From Tellurirhabdus rosea (GTDB lineage: Bacteria; Bacteroidota; Bacteroidia; Cytophagales; Spirosomataceae): a stretch of DNA of 64,000 nt. The first letter of the stretch is position 1; the number at the start of each line of letters is the position of its first letter. The position numbers were made by a program, and so were the translations under genes. Below, piece by piece: positions 17,018-24,593 of the stretch. The stretch spans positions 4,033,501-4,097,500 of the forward strand of contig NZ_CP111085.1 in assembly GCF_026278345.1 (NCBI RefSeq). The letters are read 5' to 3'. The notes below the pieces were generated by a model, which saw only the letters and a list, made by a program, of their open reading frames with translations, searched no databases and had not been told where the DNA came from.

Positions 17018-18313
17018 ATGAAAGCGATTGGGAAACTGGCGACCCGCGCGGCCTTGCTGCTGTTGACAACCGGCCTGACAGACGAATGCCGGGCCCTGAA
17101 CCTCGCTCCGGCGAAAGCCGACACCCTGCCCGTGGCCTCGGTTCAGCAACGCACCGACGAAATAAAAATCGACCTGCCGAAAGCCTCCGCCGGAGCCGTG
17201 CAGTACGTTTTTGAAGCGATTGACAAAAAGACATTGCAGCCGGTCCGGGCCACATTCCGCATCCGGACACCCGGGGGGCAGGTGCTGACCGGAACCAGCT
17301 CCCTCGAAACAAGTTTTCAGGCCATGCTCACGCAGGCGGGCGAAATGCAGGTCGAGATTCAGGCCGAAGGGTTCAATCCGCTTACGCGCCTCCAGCCCGT
17401 TGAGCTTTCTTCCCAGACCCGCCGTTTCATTTTTCGCGCTTTGCTGGCCCGCAACACGTCCAGTCTGGTTATTCGTCTCGAAAACCGGGAGTCGGGCGAA
17501 CTGATGCCTACCGAAAAGCTGAAGGTGGTCAATAAATCGACGGGGGAAGAGGTGCCGGTGCTGCGCATTGGTCCCGGACGGGTCCGGCTTACCATCAAAA
17601 CCGGCCAGCAGTATCAGGTTTCGCCCTCGATTGCGGGGTTTGTCATCGGCGGCAACGCCCGGATGCGGGTCGAGGACGGGCAGGAAATCACGCTGGGGAT
17701 GATTCGCCGGGCAGCCGGTGCGCCCGCGGAAGACGAAGACTTCAACCTCACGACCACCACCTCACCCAGCGGTGAACCGGAACTCATGGTGACGCCCTCC
17801 ACGCCCGTCGCCCAGACGGCAGGCAGGAAAGAAGAGGCGCTGGTCAAAACCGCCATTTCCGAAGTCGCGGCGGCGAAGCCCAGGCCCGTGGCGAAAAGTC
17901 CGGTTGTCAGACCCGCGCCGGTAGCCGTAGTGCCGCCTCCGGTAAAGGCAACGCCCGAACTGTCTGCCAAACCGACCATCGCCGAGCCGACCAACCGGGC
18001 CGTGCTGACCTCCGCAAAAGTCTTTTTTGACCAGAGCAGTTATCTGCTGCGCCCCGCCGATGCCGCACAATTGAACCGAATCGCCGGATTGCTGAAAGAA
18101 AGTCCCGAGCGCCGGGTCGAAATCACCGGCTACGCGGCCACCGGCGGCGACCCGCGCCTAAATCAGGCCCTGTCCGAAAACCGCGCCAAAGTAGTCGCCA
18201 ATTACCTTTTCAATCAGGGCGTTCCCTTCAACCGGATGGAGAAACAGGCCAAAGGCCAGTCCGGAGAAGGCGGGGAAGAGGCGAGGAGGGTGGAGGTGAA
18301 GGTGGTGGAATAA
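17018..18313 (+). CDS. OmpA-family peptidoglycan-associated protein
   Basis: 431 residues, ATG start. An N-terminal hydrophobic segment (about 8-20) serves as signal peptide. The middle region (about 45-235) holds two beta-sandwich-like modules. A P/A/V-rich linker (about 270-320) precedes the OmpA C-terminal domain (about 330-430) with VFFDQSSYLLRPADAAQLNRIA, VEITGYAATGGDPRLNQALSENRA and VVANYLF. This domain binds peptidoglycan and tethers the outer membrane. The usual TD(x)10LSxxR region is modified to GGDPRLNQALSENR. Transcribed alone; an inverted repeat lies just past the stop. Confidence 0.88.
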   Translation: MKAIGKLATRAALLLLTTGLTDECRALNLAPAKADTLPVASVQQRTDEIKIDLPKASAGAVQYVFEAIDKKTLQPVRATFRIRTPGGQVLTGTSSLETSFQAMLTQAGEMQVEIQAEGFNPLTRLQPVELSSQTRRFIFRALLARNTSSLVIRLENRESGELMPTEKLKVVNKSTGEEVPVLRIGPGRVRLTIKTGQQYQVSPSIAGFVIGGNARMRVEDGQEITLGMIRRAAGAPAEDEDFNLTTTTSPSGEPELMVTPSTPVAQTAGRKEEALVKTAISEVAAAKPRPVAKSPVVRPAPVAVVPPPVKATPELSAKPTIAEPTNRAVLTSAKVFFDQSSYLLRPADAAQLNRIAGLLKESPERRVEITGYAATGGDPRLNQALSENRAKVVANYLFNQGVPFNRMEKQAKGQSGEGGEEARRVEVKVVE

Positions 18314-18317
18314 TTGA

Positions 18318-18424
18318 GTTTTGAATGACTGAATGATTGAATGACTGATTAGGCTCCGCACCCGGTCAACATGCGGAGCCTAATCAGTCATTCAATCATT
18401 CAATCATTCAGTCATTCAAAATTT
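18318..18424. repeat. Intergenic inverted repeat, TGAATGAC/T-unit arms, GCTCCGCA core (best-preserved copy)
   Basis: The left arm 18318-18360 is a tandem of TGAATGAC/TGAATGAT 8-mers followed by TGATTAGGCTCCGCA. The right arm 18372-18424 is the exact complement except for one extra 8-bp unit. The loop is 11 nt. It lies between the convergent OmpA-family and DUF1080 genes and can act as a bidirectional terminator. Same family as 2626, 30070 and 37841. Confidence 0.9.
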
Positions 18425-19195
18425 TTATAGCTCCCGAATCCACACGTTCCGGAAGCTCACCGGGTTGCCGTGGTCCTGGAGTTTGATGGGGCCTTTGCCG
18501 TGGGCTTTCACTTCGGGCAGTCCGACAAAAGGCGTTGTGCCGCGGATGGCGGTGTGGTTCTGGACCAGAACGCCATTATGAATAACGGTGATGTACGGCG
18601 GGTGAATCATCAGGCCGTCCTTGTTGAAACGCGGGGCCGTGTACACCACGTCGTAGGTCTGCCACTCGCCGGGTTTGCGGCTGGCGTTCACCAGCGGCAT
18701 CGACTGCTTGTAGATCGAACCCGCCTGGCCGTTGGAATAGGTCCGGTTGTCGTAGCTGTCCAGCACCTGCAATTCGTAGAGACCCTGCATGAAAATGCCG
18801 CTGTTGCCGCGACCCTGGCCGTTGCCAGCCACCTGCGAAGGCGAGCGGAACTCGATATGCAGCTGGTAGTCTCCAAATTCCTGCTTCGTCCGGATGTCGC
18901 CGGTGCCCCGGGCTACCGTGAAGGCTCCGTCGGCCACTGTCCATTTGGCCGCCGACTGCCCATCCTTGTCCGAAACCCAGTTATCCAGATTCTTGCCGTC
19001 AAACAGCACCACCGCGTCTGAGGGGGCGGTTACGCCCGAGCCGGTAGCGGGAGCCAGATTGCCGGGAGTGACCACCCGGGGGACGGGGTCCCAGATTTCG
19101 GTGGACTCCGGAGTTTGCTTGTTGGGCTGCGGTTGGGCGAAGGCCAGCCCTACGGTTGTGGCGATAAAGCCGAGCGTAAGCGAACGTCTTTTCAT
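18425..19195 (-). CDS. DUF1080 (3-keto-disaccharide hydrolase domain) secreted protein
   Basis: 256 residues from ATG at 19195 (MKRRSLTLGFIATTVGLAFAQ signal peptide); the frame upstream is AT-rich leader. The DUF1080 domain occupies about 70-256: VVLFDGKNLDNWVSD, DYQLHIEFRSP, GNSGIFMQGLYELQVLDSY and the terminal FRNVWIREL. Same family as 1887-2585 and the N-terminal part of 19318-21174. It is divergent from the latter, and the two may be coregulated across the 122-nt gap, which carries a promoter box for each direction. Confidence 0.92.
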   Translation of the reverse strand: MKRRSLTLGFIATTVGLAFAQPQPNKQTPESTEIWDPVPRVVTPGNLAPATGSGVTAPSDAVVLFDGKNLDNWVSDKDGQSAAKWTVADGAFTVARGTGDIRTKQEFGDYQLHIEFRSPSQVAGNGQGRGNSGIFMQGLYELQVLDSYDNRTYSNGQAGSIYKQSMPLVNASRKPGEWQTYDVVYTAPRFNKDGLMIHPPYITVIHNGVLVQNHTAIRGTTPFVGLPEVKAHGKGPIKLQDHGNPVSFRNVWIREL

Positions 19196-19238
19196 CGAGT
19201 AAATAAAAAAATTTAAAAAATATGGCAAGATTAACGTT

Positions 19239-19246
19239 CAAAGATA
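19239..19246 (-). promoter_or_regulatory. Bacteroidota -7 box TATCTTTG for the DUF1080 gene
   Basis: On the minus strand the bases read TATCTTTG, an exact TAnnTTTG match, in an AT-rich gap. The predicted leader is about 37 nt to ATG 19195. No clear -33 TTG is seen. Confidence 0.55.
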
Positions 19247-19263
19247 GGGTAAACCTTAATCGA

Positions 19264-19295
19264 TTGCCCTTTCTGGCTAAAAAATGGTATATTTC
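19264..19295 (+). promoter_or_regulatory. Candidate promoter for 19318 (TTG-N21-TATATTTC)
   Basis: TTG at 19264-19266 and TATATTTC at 19288-19295 (7 of 8 to TAnnTTTG) are spaced by 21 nt, within the range of Bacteroidota sigma-A promoters. The leader to ATG 19318 would be about 15 nt. Confidence 0.5.
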
Positions 19296-19317
19296 CGGCT
19301 CAAATTAAAACCGTACG

Positions 19318-21174
19318 ATGAGTTACTCCTACACTGCTTCCCTCTCCCAGCTATTGGCAAGGGCTGGCATGGTGTGCAGCGTCAGTCTTGCCCTGGTGCA
19401 GGCGGCGGCTGGCCAGTCAGGACCATTGCCCCTCAACGATTTAAGTGCCTTCAAAGCGCCCGGCAAAACCTGGCAGATCGTCGGCGATGTAGCCGGGGAC
19501 ATCAGCCAGAAAGAAGCGCTGACGACCGGCAAAGGCGCCGGAATCCTGGTCAATCTGCCCAATAAAAAAGACAAAGGAGCCGATCTTTTTACTGGTTTCG
19601 AGCACGGCGATCTGGATCTGGAGCTGGAGTACATGATGGCGCGCGGTTCCAACTCCGGCATCTATCTTCAGGGAAATTACGAATTGCAACTGCTCGACAG
19701 CTGGGGCGTCCGGAACCCGAAAGCGGGCGACAACGGCGGCATCTACGAACGCTGGGACGAAAGCCGTCCCGAAGGCCAGAAAGGCTACGAGGGCGTGGCA
19801 CCCCGGCAGAACGCCAGCCGGGCTCCTGGCCTGTGGCAGCGGCTGAAAATTTCCTTCCAGGCCCCGCGCTTCGATGCGGGCGGCCGGAAAATCCAGAACG
19901 CCAAGTTCCTGCGCGTGGAACTGAACGGCGTACTGATTCATGAAAATGTAGAACTGGCTGGCGCGACCCGCGGCGCGATGGGCCCGGAAAAAGCGACGGG
20001 TCCGCTCCGGATTCAGGGCGATCACGGCCCCGTTGCCTTCCGCAACATCGTCGTTCGGAATTACGACAAACCCCGCCCCGAACTGACCCAGCTGTCGTAC
20101 GAAGTGTACGGCGGTAAGTTCGACAAGGAGCCGACCCTGGACGGCACGCCTCCCGAGGCAAAAGGCACGGCCAATAACTTGACGGCGAGTGTCAGCCGCA
20201 ACGAGAACGATTTCCTGATTCGGTACCAGGGCGTTATGAAAGTGAAAGAACCCGGAGAGTATACCTTCCGCATCAACAGCGCGGGCGGCGGCTACCGACT
20301 GGTCATCAACAACCAGCCGGTGACCAAGTGGGGGCAGTACGGCGGCGTGGTGAAAGCGACGCTTCCGGCCGGTGACCTGCCTTTTGAAATGCTGTACGCC
20401 AAAACGGTCGGGTATGTAAAACCCAACCTGGGTATCATGCTTTCCGGACCGGGCATCCGCGAGTATCTCTTCAGCGCGACGGGTTCTGAATTCGACACCG
20501 ACGACACCGAGCCGATTCTGGTCGATGCTCCGACCAACACGATTCTGCGCAGCTTCATGGACCTGCCGACGCTCGGCCGCCGCACCCGCGTCACGCATGC
20601 CGTGTCGGTAGGCAGCCCGGACCAGATTCACTACACCTACGACATGGACCGGGGCACGGTGGTGCAGGTTTGGCGCGGCGATTTTCTCGACACGACGCCG
20701 ATGTGGCACAGCCGGGGCGACGGTTCTTCGCGCCCGCGGGGCATGGTCAACCGCTTCGGACAGCCGGTCCTGACACTGGCCCGTCTGGCCAGCCCGCAGG
20801 CGGCCTGGGCGACCGACACCACTGGCAGCGGCTTCCGGCCGAAGGGCTACATGCTCGACGATCAGGACCGCCCGACGTTCCGGTATCTGGTGTACGGCAG
20901 CACCGTGACCGACGCGCTGCGTTCGATTGAGAACGGACAGGGTTTCCGCCGCGAAATGACCGTGCAGGGTCCGTCCGGTGATCTGTATGCCCGTCTGGCC
21001 GAAGGGGCCGCCATCGACGCCATGCCGAACGGCCTGTACGCGATTGATGGAAAAACGTACTACGTCCGCGTGGAAGACGCGGCCGGCGCGCAGCCCGTTG
21101 TTCGCGATGCAAACGGCCGCAAGGAACTGCTTGTGCCGGTGAAAGGAAAATTGGTTTACTCAATCCTGTTCTAA
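19318..21174 (+). CDS. Large secreted DUF1080 protein with PA14-like domain
   Basis: 618 residues, ATG start, signal peptide ending near AAAGQ. Residues about 40-255 are a DUF1080 domain (GDLDLELEYMMARGSNSGIYLQGNYELQLLDSW and FRNIVVRNYD). Residues about 260-375 look like a PA14 sugar-binding module (FLIRYQGVMKVKEPGEYTF; GGGYRLVINNQPV). The C-terminal 240 residues form a domain often found next to haem or PQQ proteins of Bacteroidota; I cannot name it. The cytochrome fusion gene follows in the same direction after a 106-nt gap, which suggests joint oxidation and cleavage of a glycoside in the periplasm. Confidence 0.85.
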   Translation: MSYSYTASLSQLLARAGMVCSVSLALVQAAAGQSGPLPLNDLSAFKAPGKTWQIVGDVAGDISQKEALTTGKGAGILVNLPNKKDKGADLFTGFEHGDLDLELEYMMARGSNSGIYLQGNYELQLLDSWGVRNPKAGDNGGIYERWDESRPEGQKGYEGVAPRQNASRAPGLWQRLKISFQAPRFDAGGRKIQNAKFLRVELNGVLIHENVELAGATRGAMGPEKATGPLRIQGDHGPVAFRNIVVRNYDKPRPELTQLSYEVYGGKFDKEPTLDGTPPEAKGTANNLTASVSRNENDFLIRYQGVMKVKEPGEYTFRINSAGGGYRLVINNQPVTKWGQYGGVVKATLPAGDLPFEMLYAKTVGYVKPNLGIMLSGPGIREYLFSATGSEFDTDDTEPILVDAPTNTILRSFMDLPTLGRRTRVTHAVSVGSPDQIHYTYDMDRGTVVQVWRGDFLDTTPMWHSRGDGSSRPRGMVNRFGQPVLTLARLASPQAAWATDTTGSGFRPKGYMLDDQDRPTFRYLVYGSTVTDALRSIENGQGFRREMTVQGPSGDLYARLAEGAAIDAMPNGLYAIDGKTYYVRVEDAAGAQPVVRDANGRKELLVPVKGKLVYSILF

Positions 21175-21181
21175 AAAATCT

Positions 21182-21270
21182 TGAACTGTGATTTCAATGA
21201 TTCACTAGGATTGCCTTTGATTCAATTAGAATCATGATAATCATTGAAATCACCGTAAATCACAGTTCAG
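21182..21270. repeat. Intergenic inverted repeat, GTGATTTCAATGATT arms
   Basis: The left arm TGAACTGTGATTTCAATGATT starts at 21182. The right arm, 21238-21270, is its complement with one additional GTGATTTAC unit. Gain or loss of a unit in one arm is also seen at 18318. It lies between two codirectional genes. Confidence 0.8.
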
Positions 21271-21280
21271 ACATACCACT

Positions 21281-23335
21281 ATGCAACACTCATATATTCG
21301 CCGCGCGCTGGGAGCGATGTTTACGGCGGCGGTAGTCTCCTCGGCGGTCTGGGCGCAGGAGTCACCGAAGGAAGAAGATTTCTTCAAAATCATGAAAGTA
21401 ACGGCGCCCGAAGGAACCCTGCTCGAAGTGGGCGGTCTGACGGTGCTGCCCGACGGCGATCTGGGCATTGCCACGCGCCGGGGCGACATTTTCATCGTCG
21501 AAAACCCGACGAGCAAAAAGCCGTACTTCCGCAAGTTCGCGTCCGGGCTGCACGAGGTGCTGGGCCTTGTTTACAAGGACGGAGCTTTCTACTGCGCCCA
21601 GCGCGGCGAGCTGACCAAACTGGTGGATACCAACAAGGACGGCAAGGCGGACCTTTTCGAAACGGTGGCGGCGCTGCCGGTGTCGGGGCACTACCACGAG
21701 TATTCGTTCGGGCCGAAACTTGCGCCGGACGGATCGTTTTTCGTGACGGGTAACGTGGCCTTTGGTGACGAGGAATGGTGGCGGGGCGAAAGCCGGGTCC
21801 CCTGGCGTGGCTGGACCATCAAGATCCACCCGGATGGCCGCATCGAACCCTGGGCAACGGGCATGCGCTCTCCGTGCGGCCTGGGCGTAGTGGACGGCGA
21901 GTTTTTCTACTCCGACAACCAGGGCGACTGGATTGGCTCGGGCGGCGTCTGGCACGTGAAAAAAGGCAGCTTTACCGGACACCCGGCCGGGCTGAAGTGG
22001 ACAAACATGCCCAATTCGCCGGTCAAACTGACGACCGAGCAGCTGTACGCCAAGGTGGACCCGCGTCAGAACAAAAACGCCCAGGGCCGGTACATCAAGC
22101 CCGAAAACGTGGTAAACGAGAATTTTGTAAGCCTTTTTGAACTGAAAGAACAGTTCCCGGAGGTGCAGACGCCCGCCGTCTGGCTACCGCACGGCATTCT
22201 CGGCATTTCAAACTCGGAGATTGTGCAGATTCCACAGGGGGCGTTCGGGCCGTTTTCCGGACAACTGCTGGTCGGCGACCAGGGGCAGAGCAAAATCTCG
22301 CGGGTAGTGCTTGAAAAAGTGAACGGGGAGTACCAGGGCGTAGCCTTCGACTTCCGCAACGGCTTCCAGTCGGGCGTCCTGCGGATGGCGTGGGCACCGG
22401 ACGGATCGCTGTTCGTAGGCGAAACCAACCGCGGCTGGGGTTCGGCCGGGGAGGCCAACCAGGGCCTGCAACGGCTGGTCTGGAACAACCAGATGCCGTT
22501 TGAAATGAAAACGGTCCGGGCGATGCCGGACGGCTTCGAGATTGAATTCACGACGCCGGTCGACAAAAAATCCGCCGAGGATCTGGCGTCTTATTCCATC
22601 GAGTCGTTTGTGTACAAATACCACGCGGTTTACGGCAGTCCGGCCGTCAACAAGGAAAAGGCTTCGGTGAAAGGGGTGAAAGTGTCGGAAGACGGCCTGA
22701 AAGCCCGCATCATCGTGGATGGGATGCGCCGGTATTTCGTGCACAACATCACCCTCGACGGCGTGCGTTCGCAGGAAGGCTCGTACTCACTGGTTCACCC
22801 GACGGCCTATTACACGCTGAACAACATTCCGCAGGGCCAGAAACTGGCGATGTCGGAGGTAAGCACCCGTAATTCGGCTGCGGCTGTGGCCGAAACTCCG
22901 GCTAAAGCGGCTCCGGCCACTCCGGCGAAAAAAGGCGCTCCGGCCAAAGCAGGGGCCAAAACGACGGCGACCAAACCCGCCGCGCCGACTGCCAAAACGG
23001 GCGACGCGGTCGCTTCCGTGAAAGCTCCGACGCTGGACGAAATCAAGCCGCTGCTGAATCGCCATACGTGTACGGCCTGCCACAACGCCGAAAAACGGCA
23101 GGTTGGCCCGGCGTTCAAGGATGTGTCGAAGCGCCGCTATACCAACGAGCAGATTGTCGAGCTGATCTACAATCCCAAGCCGCAGAACTGGCCGGACTAC
23201 GCGACCGAAATGCCGCCGATGCCGCAGGTTCCGAAGGCCGATGCCCTGAAAATCGCCGCCTGGATCAATTCGCTGGCTCCGGGGGCCAAAACCGCGTCCG
23301 CTGCAAAGGAGTTGAAAAGCCCGGACGGACAGTAA
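21281..23335 (+). CDS. Six-bladed propeller protein fused to a C-terminal cytochrome c domain
   Basis: 684 residues, ATG start, signal peptide cleaved after VWAQ. Residues about 40-420 form a propeller of the glucose/sorbosone dehydrogenase-like type (GGLTVLPDGDLGIATRRGDIFIVENP; LRMAWAPDGSLFVGETNRGWG). A beta domain follows (about 420-515), then an A/P/K/T-rich linker (about 530-590), then a class I cytochrome c domain with CTACH (about 602) and a distal Met in MPPMPQVPKADALKIAAWI. Such proteins take electrons from oxidised sugars into the periplasmic respiratory chain. The upstream DUF1080 gene fits a 3-keto-sugar route. Confidence 0.87.
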   Translation: MQHSYIRRALGAMFTAAVVSSAVWAQESPKEEDFFKIMKVTAPEGTLLEVGGLTVLPDGDLGIATRRGDIFIVENPTSKKPYFRKFASGLHEVLGLVYKDGAFYCAQRGELTKLVDTNKDGKADLFETVAALPVSGHYHEYSFGPKLAPDGSFFVTGNVAFGDEEWWRGESRVPWRGWTIKIHPDGRIEPWATGMRSPCGLGVVDGEFFYSDNQGDWIGSGGVWHVKKGSFTGHPAGLKWTNMPNSPVKLTTEQLYAKVDPRQNKNAQGRYIKPENVVNENFVSLFELKEQFPEVQTPAVWLPHGILGISNSEIVQIPQGAFGPFSGQLLVGDQGQSKISRVVLEKVNGEYQGVAFDFRNGFQSGVLRMAWAPDGSLFVGETNRGWGSAGEANQGLQRLVWNNQMPFEMKTVRAMPDGFEIEFTTPVDKKSAEDLASYSIESFVYKYHAVYGSPAVNKEKASVKGVKVSEDGLKARIIVDGMRRYFVHNITLDGVRSQEGSYSLVHPTAYYTLNNIPQGQKLAMSEVSTRNSAAAVAETPAKAAPATPAKKGAPAKAGAKTTATKPAAPTAKTGDAVASVKAPTLDEIKPLLNRHTCTACHNAEKRQVGPAFKDVSKRRYTNEQIVELIYNPKPQNWPDYATEMPPMPQVPKADALKIAAWINSLAPGAKTASAAKELKSPDGQ

Positions 23336-23344
23336 GTGGGCTTT

Positions 23345-23433
23345 TCGCAGATTACCGCAGATTTTGACCGCAGAGGTGCGCAGATTTTTCTGCGATAATC
23401 AGCGATTAAAATCAGCGGGAATCTGCGGGAAAT
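23345..23433. repeat. Intergenic inverted repeat, CGCAGATT-unit arms
   Basis: The left side holds CGCAGATTACCGCAGATTTTGACCGCAGAGG-type units. The right side (about 23390-23433) holds AATCAGCG/AATCTGCGGG, the complement. It shares the GCAGATT unit with the repeat at 48710. It lies between convergent genes. Confidence 0.75.
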
Positions 23434-23444
23434 AATTACCACAA

Positions 23445-23479
23445 AAAAGGAGTGCTTTCGTGAAGAAGGCACTCCTTTT
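23445..23479 (-). terminator. Rho-independent terminator of the KGG gene
   Basis: An 11-bp perfect stem (AAAAGGAGTGC at 23445-23455 with 23469-23479). On the minus strand a T run follows. It lies 17 nt past the KGG stop codon. Confidence 0.85.
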
Positions 23480-23495
23480 CTATGTAAGCATAATC

Positions 23496-23633
23496 TTACT
23501 TAGACGAGCTCTTGCGGCTTGTTTTGCTTTCCGAGCCGTTGTCTTTACCGCGGCTCTGACCACCTTTTTTGCCTGCCTCGCGGGCGCGTTCCGGATCATC
23601 GGCGAAATTTCCCTTGCCTTTCGTGTTAGCCAT
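23496..23633 (-). CDS. KGG-motif small stress protein
   Basis: 45 residues from ATG at 23633 to TAA at 23496. The protein begins MANTKGKGNFADDPERAREA and continues GKKGGQSRGKD, then a Ser/Lys-rich tail. This is the KGG repeat of GsiB/Con-10-like stress-induced hydrophilic proteins (FADDPERAREAGKKGGQ is the family signature). It has its own terminator. A longer frame in another phase on the same strand (23480-23743) has no family character and is rejected. Confidence 0.88.
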   Translation of the reverse strand: MANTKGKGNFADDPERAREAGKKGGQSRGKDNGSESKTSRKSSSK

Positions 23634-23739
23634 GATTGTGCGAAGTTTAAGTGAATATTCGTTGAGTTGTACACGTGTGAATCCTTAAAACGATTTGCCG
23701 CCGGAATGTTTGCAATTTTTTTTGAATGGCCCGGAAAGC

Positions 23740-23771
23740 ACAAAAGCCTGACTCGACAGCCAGGCTTTTGT
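23740..23771 (-). terminator. Rho-independent terminator of the DUF2911 gene
   Basis: An 11-bp perfect stem (ACAAAAGCCTG at 23740-23750 with 23761-23771). It lies about 50 nt past the DUF2911 stop and is followed on the minus strand by GCTTTCC. Confidence 0.8.
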
Positions 23772-23819
23772 GTTACGGCAGAGTAAAGGCACTTAACGGC
23801 TGGCCTTCATTGGGTGGCC

Positions 23820-24341
23820 TTAGTTGACCGTTGACCCTTCCTTAACCGGAATCGACACCGTCATCTGGTCCCAGGCAATGGTCACTTCGTTATTCTCCGG
23901 AGTAATGGTCATTTTCTCCACAACGGATTTGGCCGATTTAGCCGGAACTTTCACTTCGGCTACGTTCTGCCCCTTCACTTTTTCGTAATCGTAAGCGCCC
24001 CACAGACCGGTTTTGCTGTTCAGGATAACCGTCCATTCTTTTTCCGTCGGAACGGTGAACAGGGTGTACGTGCCGGCTTTAACCGCTTTGCCCCCGAAGG
24101 TCACGTCTTTGGCAAAGGTGATGGTCGTTGCCTCGTTGGCACCCGTCCGCCAAACCTGGCCGTAAGGAACGAGCGCGCCGAAAATCTGACGGCCGCGCTT
24201 TGACGGCTGACCATAATCGACCGAAACGTTCTTGTTCGGGCTGGATAATTTTACCCGCGGGCTCGGCGGCGTTCCCTGTGCAAACACGAACGATACGGTT
24301 GTTATTAGAAACAGGGCAATCAGGGCAAGTGATCTTTTCAT
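23820..24341 (-). CDS. DUF2911 periplasmic protein
   Basis: 173 residues, ATG start, signal peptide MKRSLALIALFLITTVSFVFAQ. The DUF2911 domain shows the family landmarks VSVDYGQPSKRGRQIFG, YGQVWRTGANEATTI and AGTYTLFTVPTEKEWTVILN. The family is common in Bacteroidota and its function is unknown. Transcribed alone. The 250-nt gap upstream, towards the acyl-CoA dehydrogenase, shows no repeat or clear promoter motif. Confidence 0.92.
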   Translation of the reverse strand: MKRSLALIALFLITTVSFVFAQGTPPSPRVKLSSPNKNVSVDYGQPSKRGRQIFGALVPYGQVWRTGANEATTITFAKDVTFGGKAVKAGTYTLFTVPTEKEWTVILNSKTGLWGAYDYEKVKGQNVAEVKVPAKSAKSVVEKMTITPENNEVTIAWDQMTVSIPVKEGSTVN

Positions 24342-24593
24342 AGCTGGTACTGGATTTGGGTTGAAAAACGGCCGTAAATAAAACCATTTTCCCGTTAACG
24401 TGCATACCGCTCATGGAACGTATAGAAAGCTTGATAAAAAACTTGGGCTTTTCGGTCGCCGCTCCCCGCCCGCAGCAAAAAAAGACGGCCTTTCGGCCCG
24501 TAATTATTTCCCGAAATTGTATTGCATAATGAACGCATTGTGTATTTTTACGAAACTGTTATGCGTGCATACTAACCTCAACCTGATTCTTTT

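Noticed and set aside
23480..23743. 87-codon minus-strand frame overlapping the KGG gene
   Set aside because: It has no family character. The 45-residue KGG frame in another phase has a clear signature and its own terminator.
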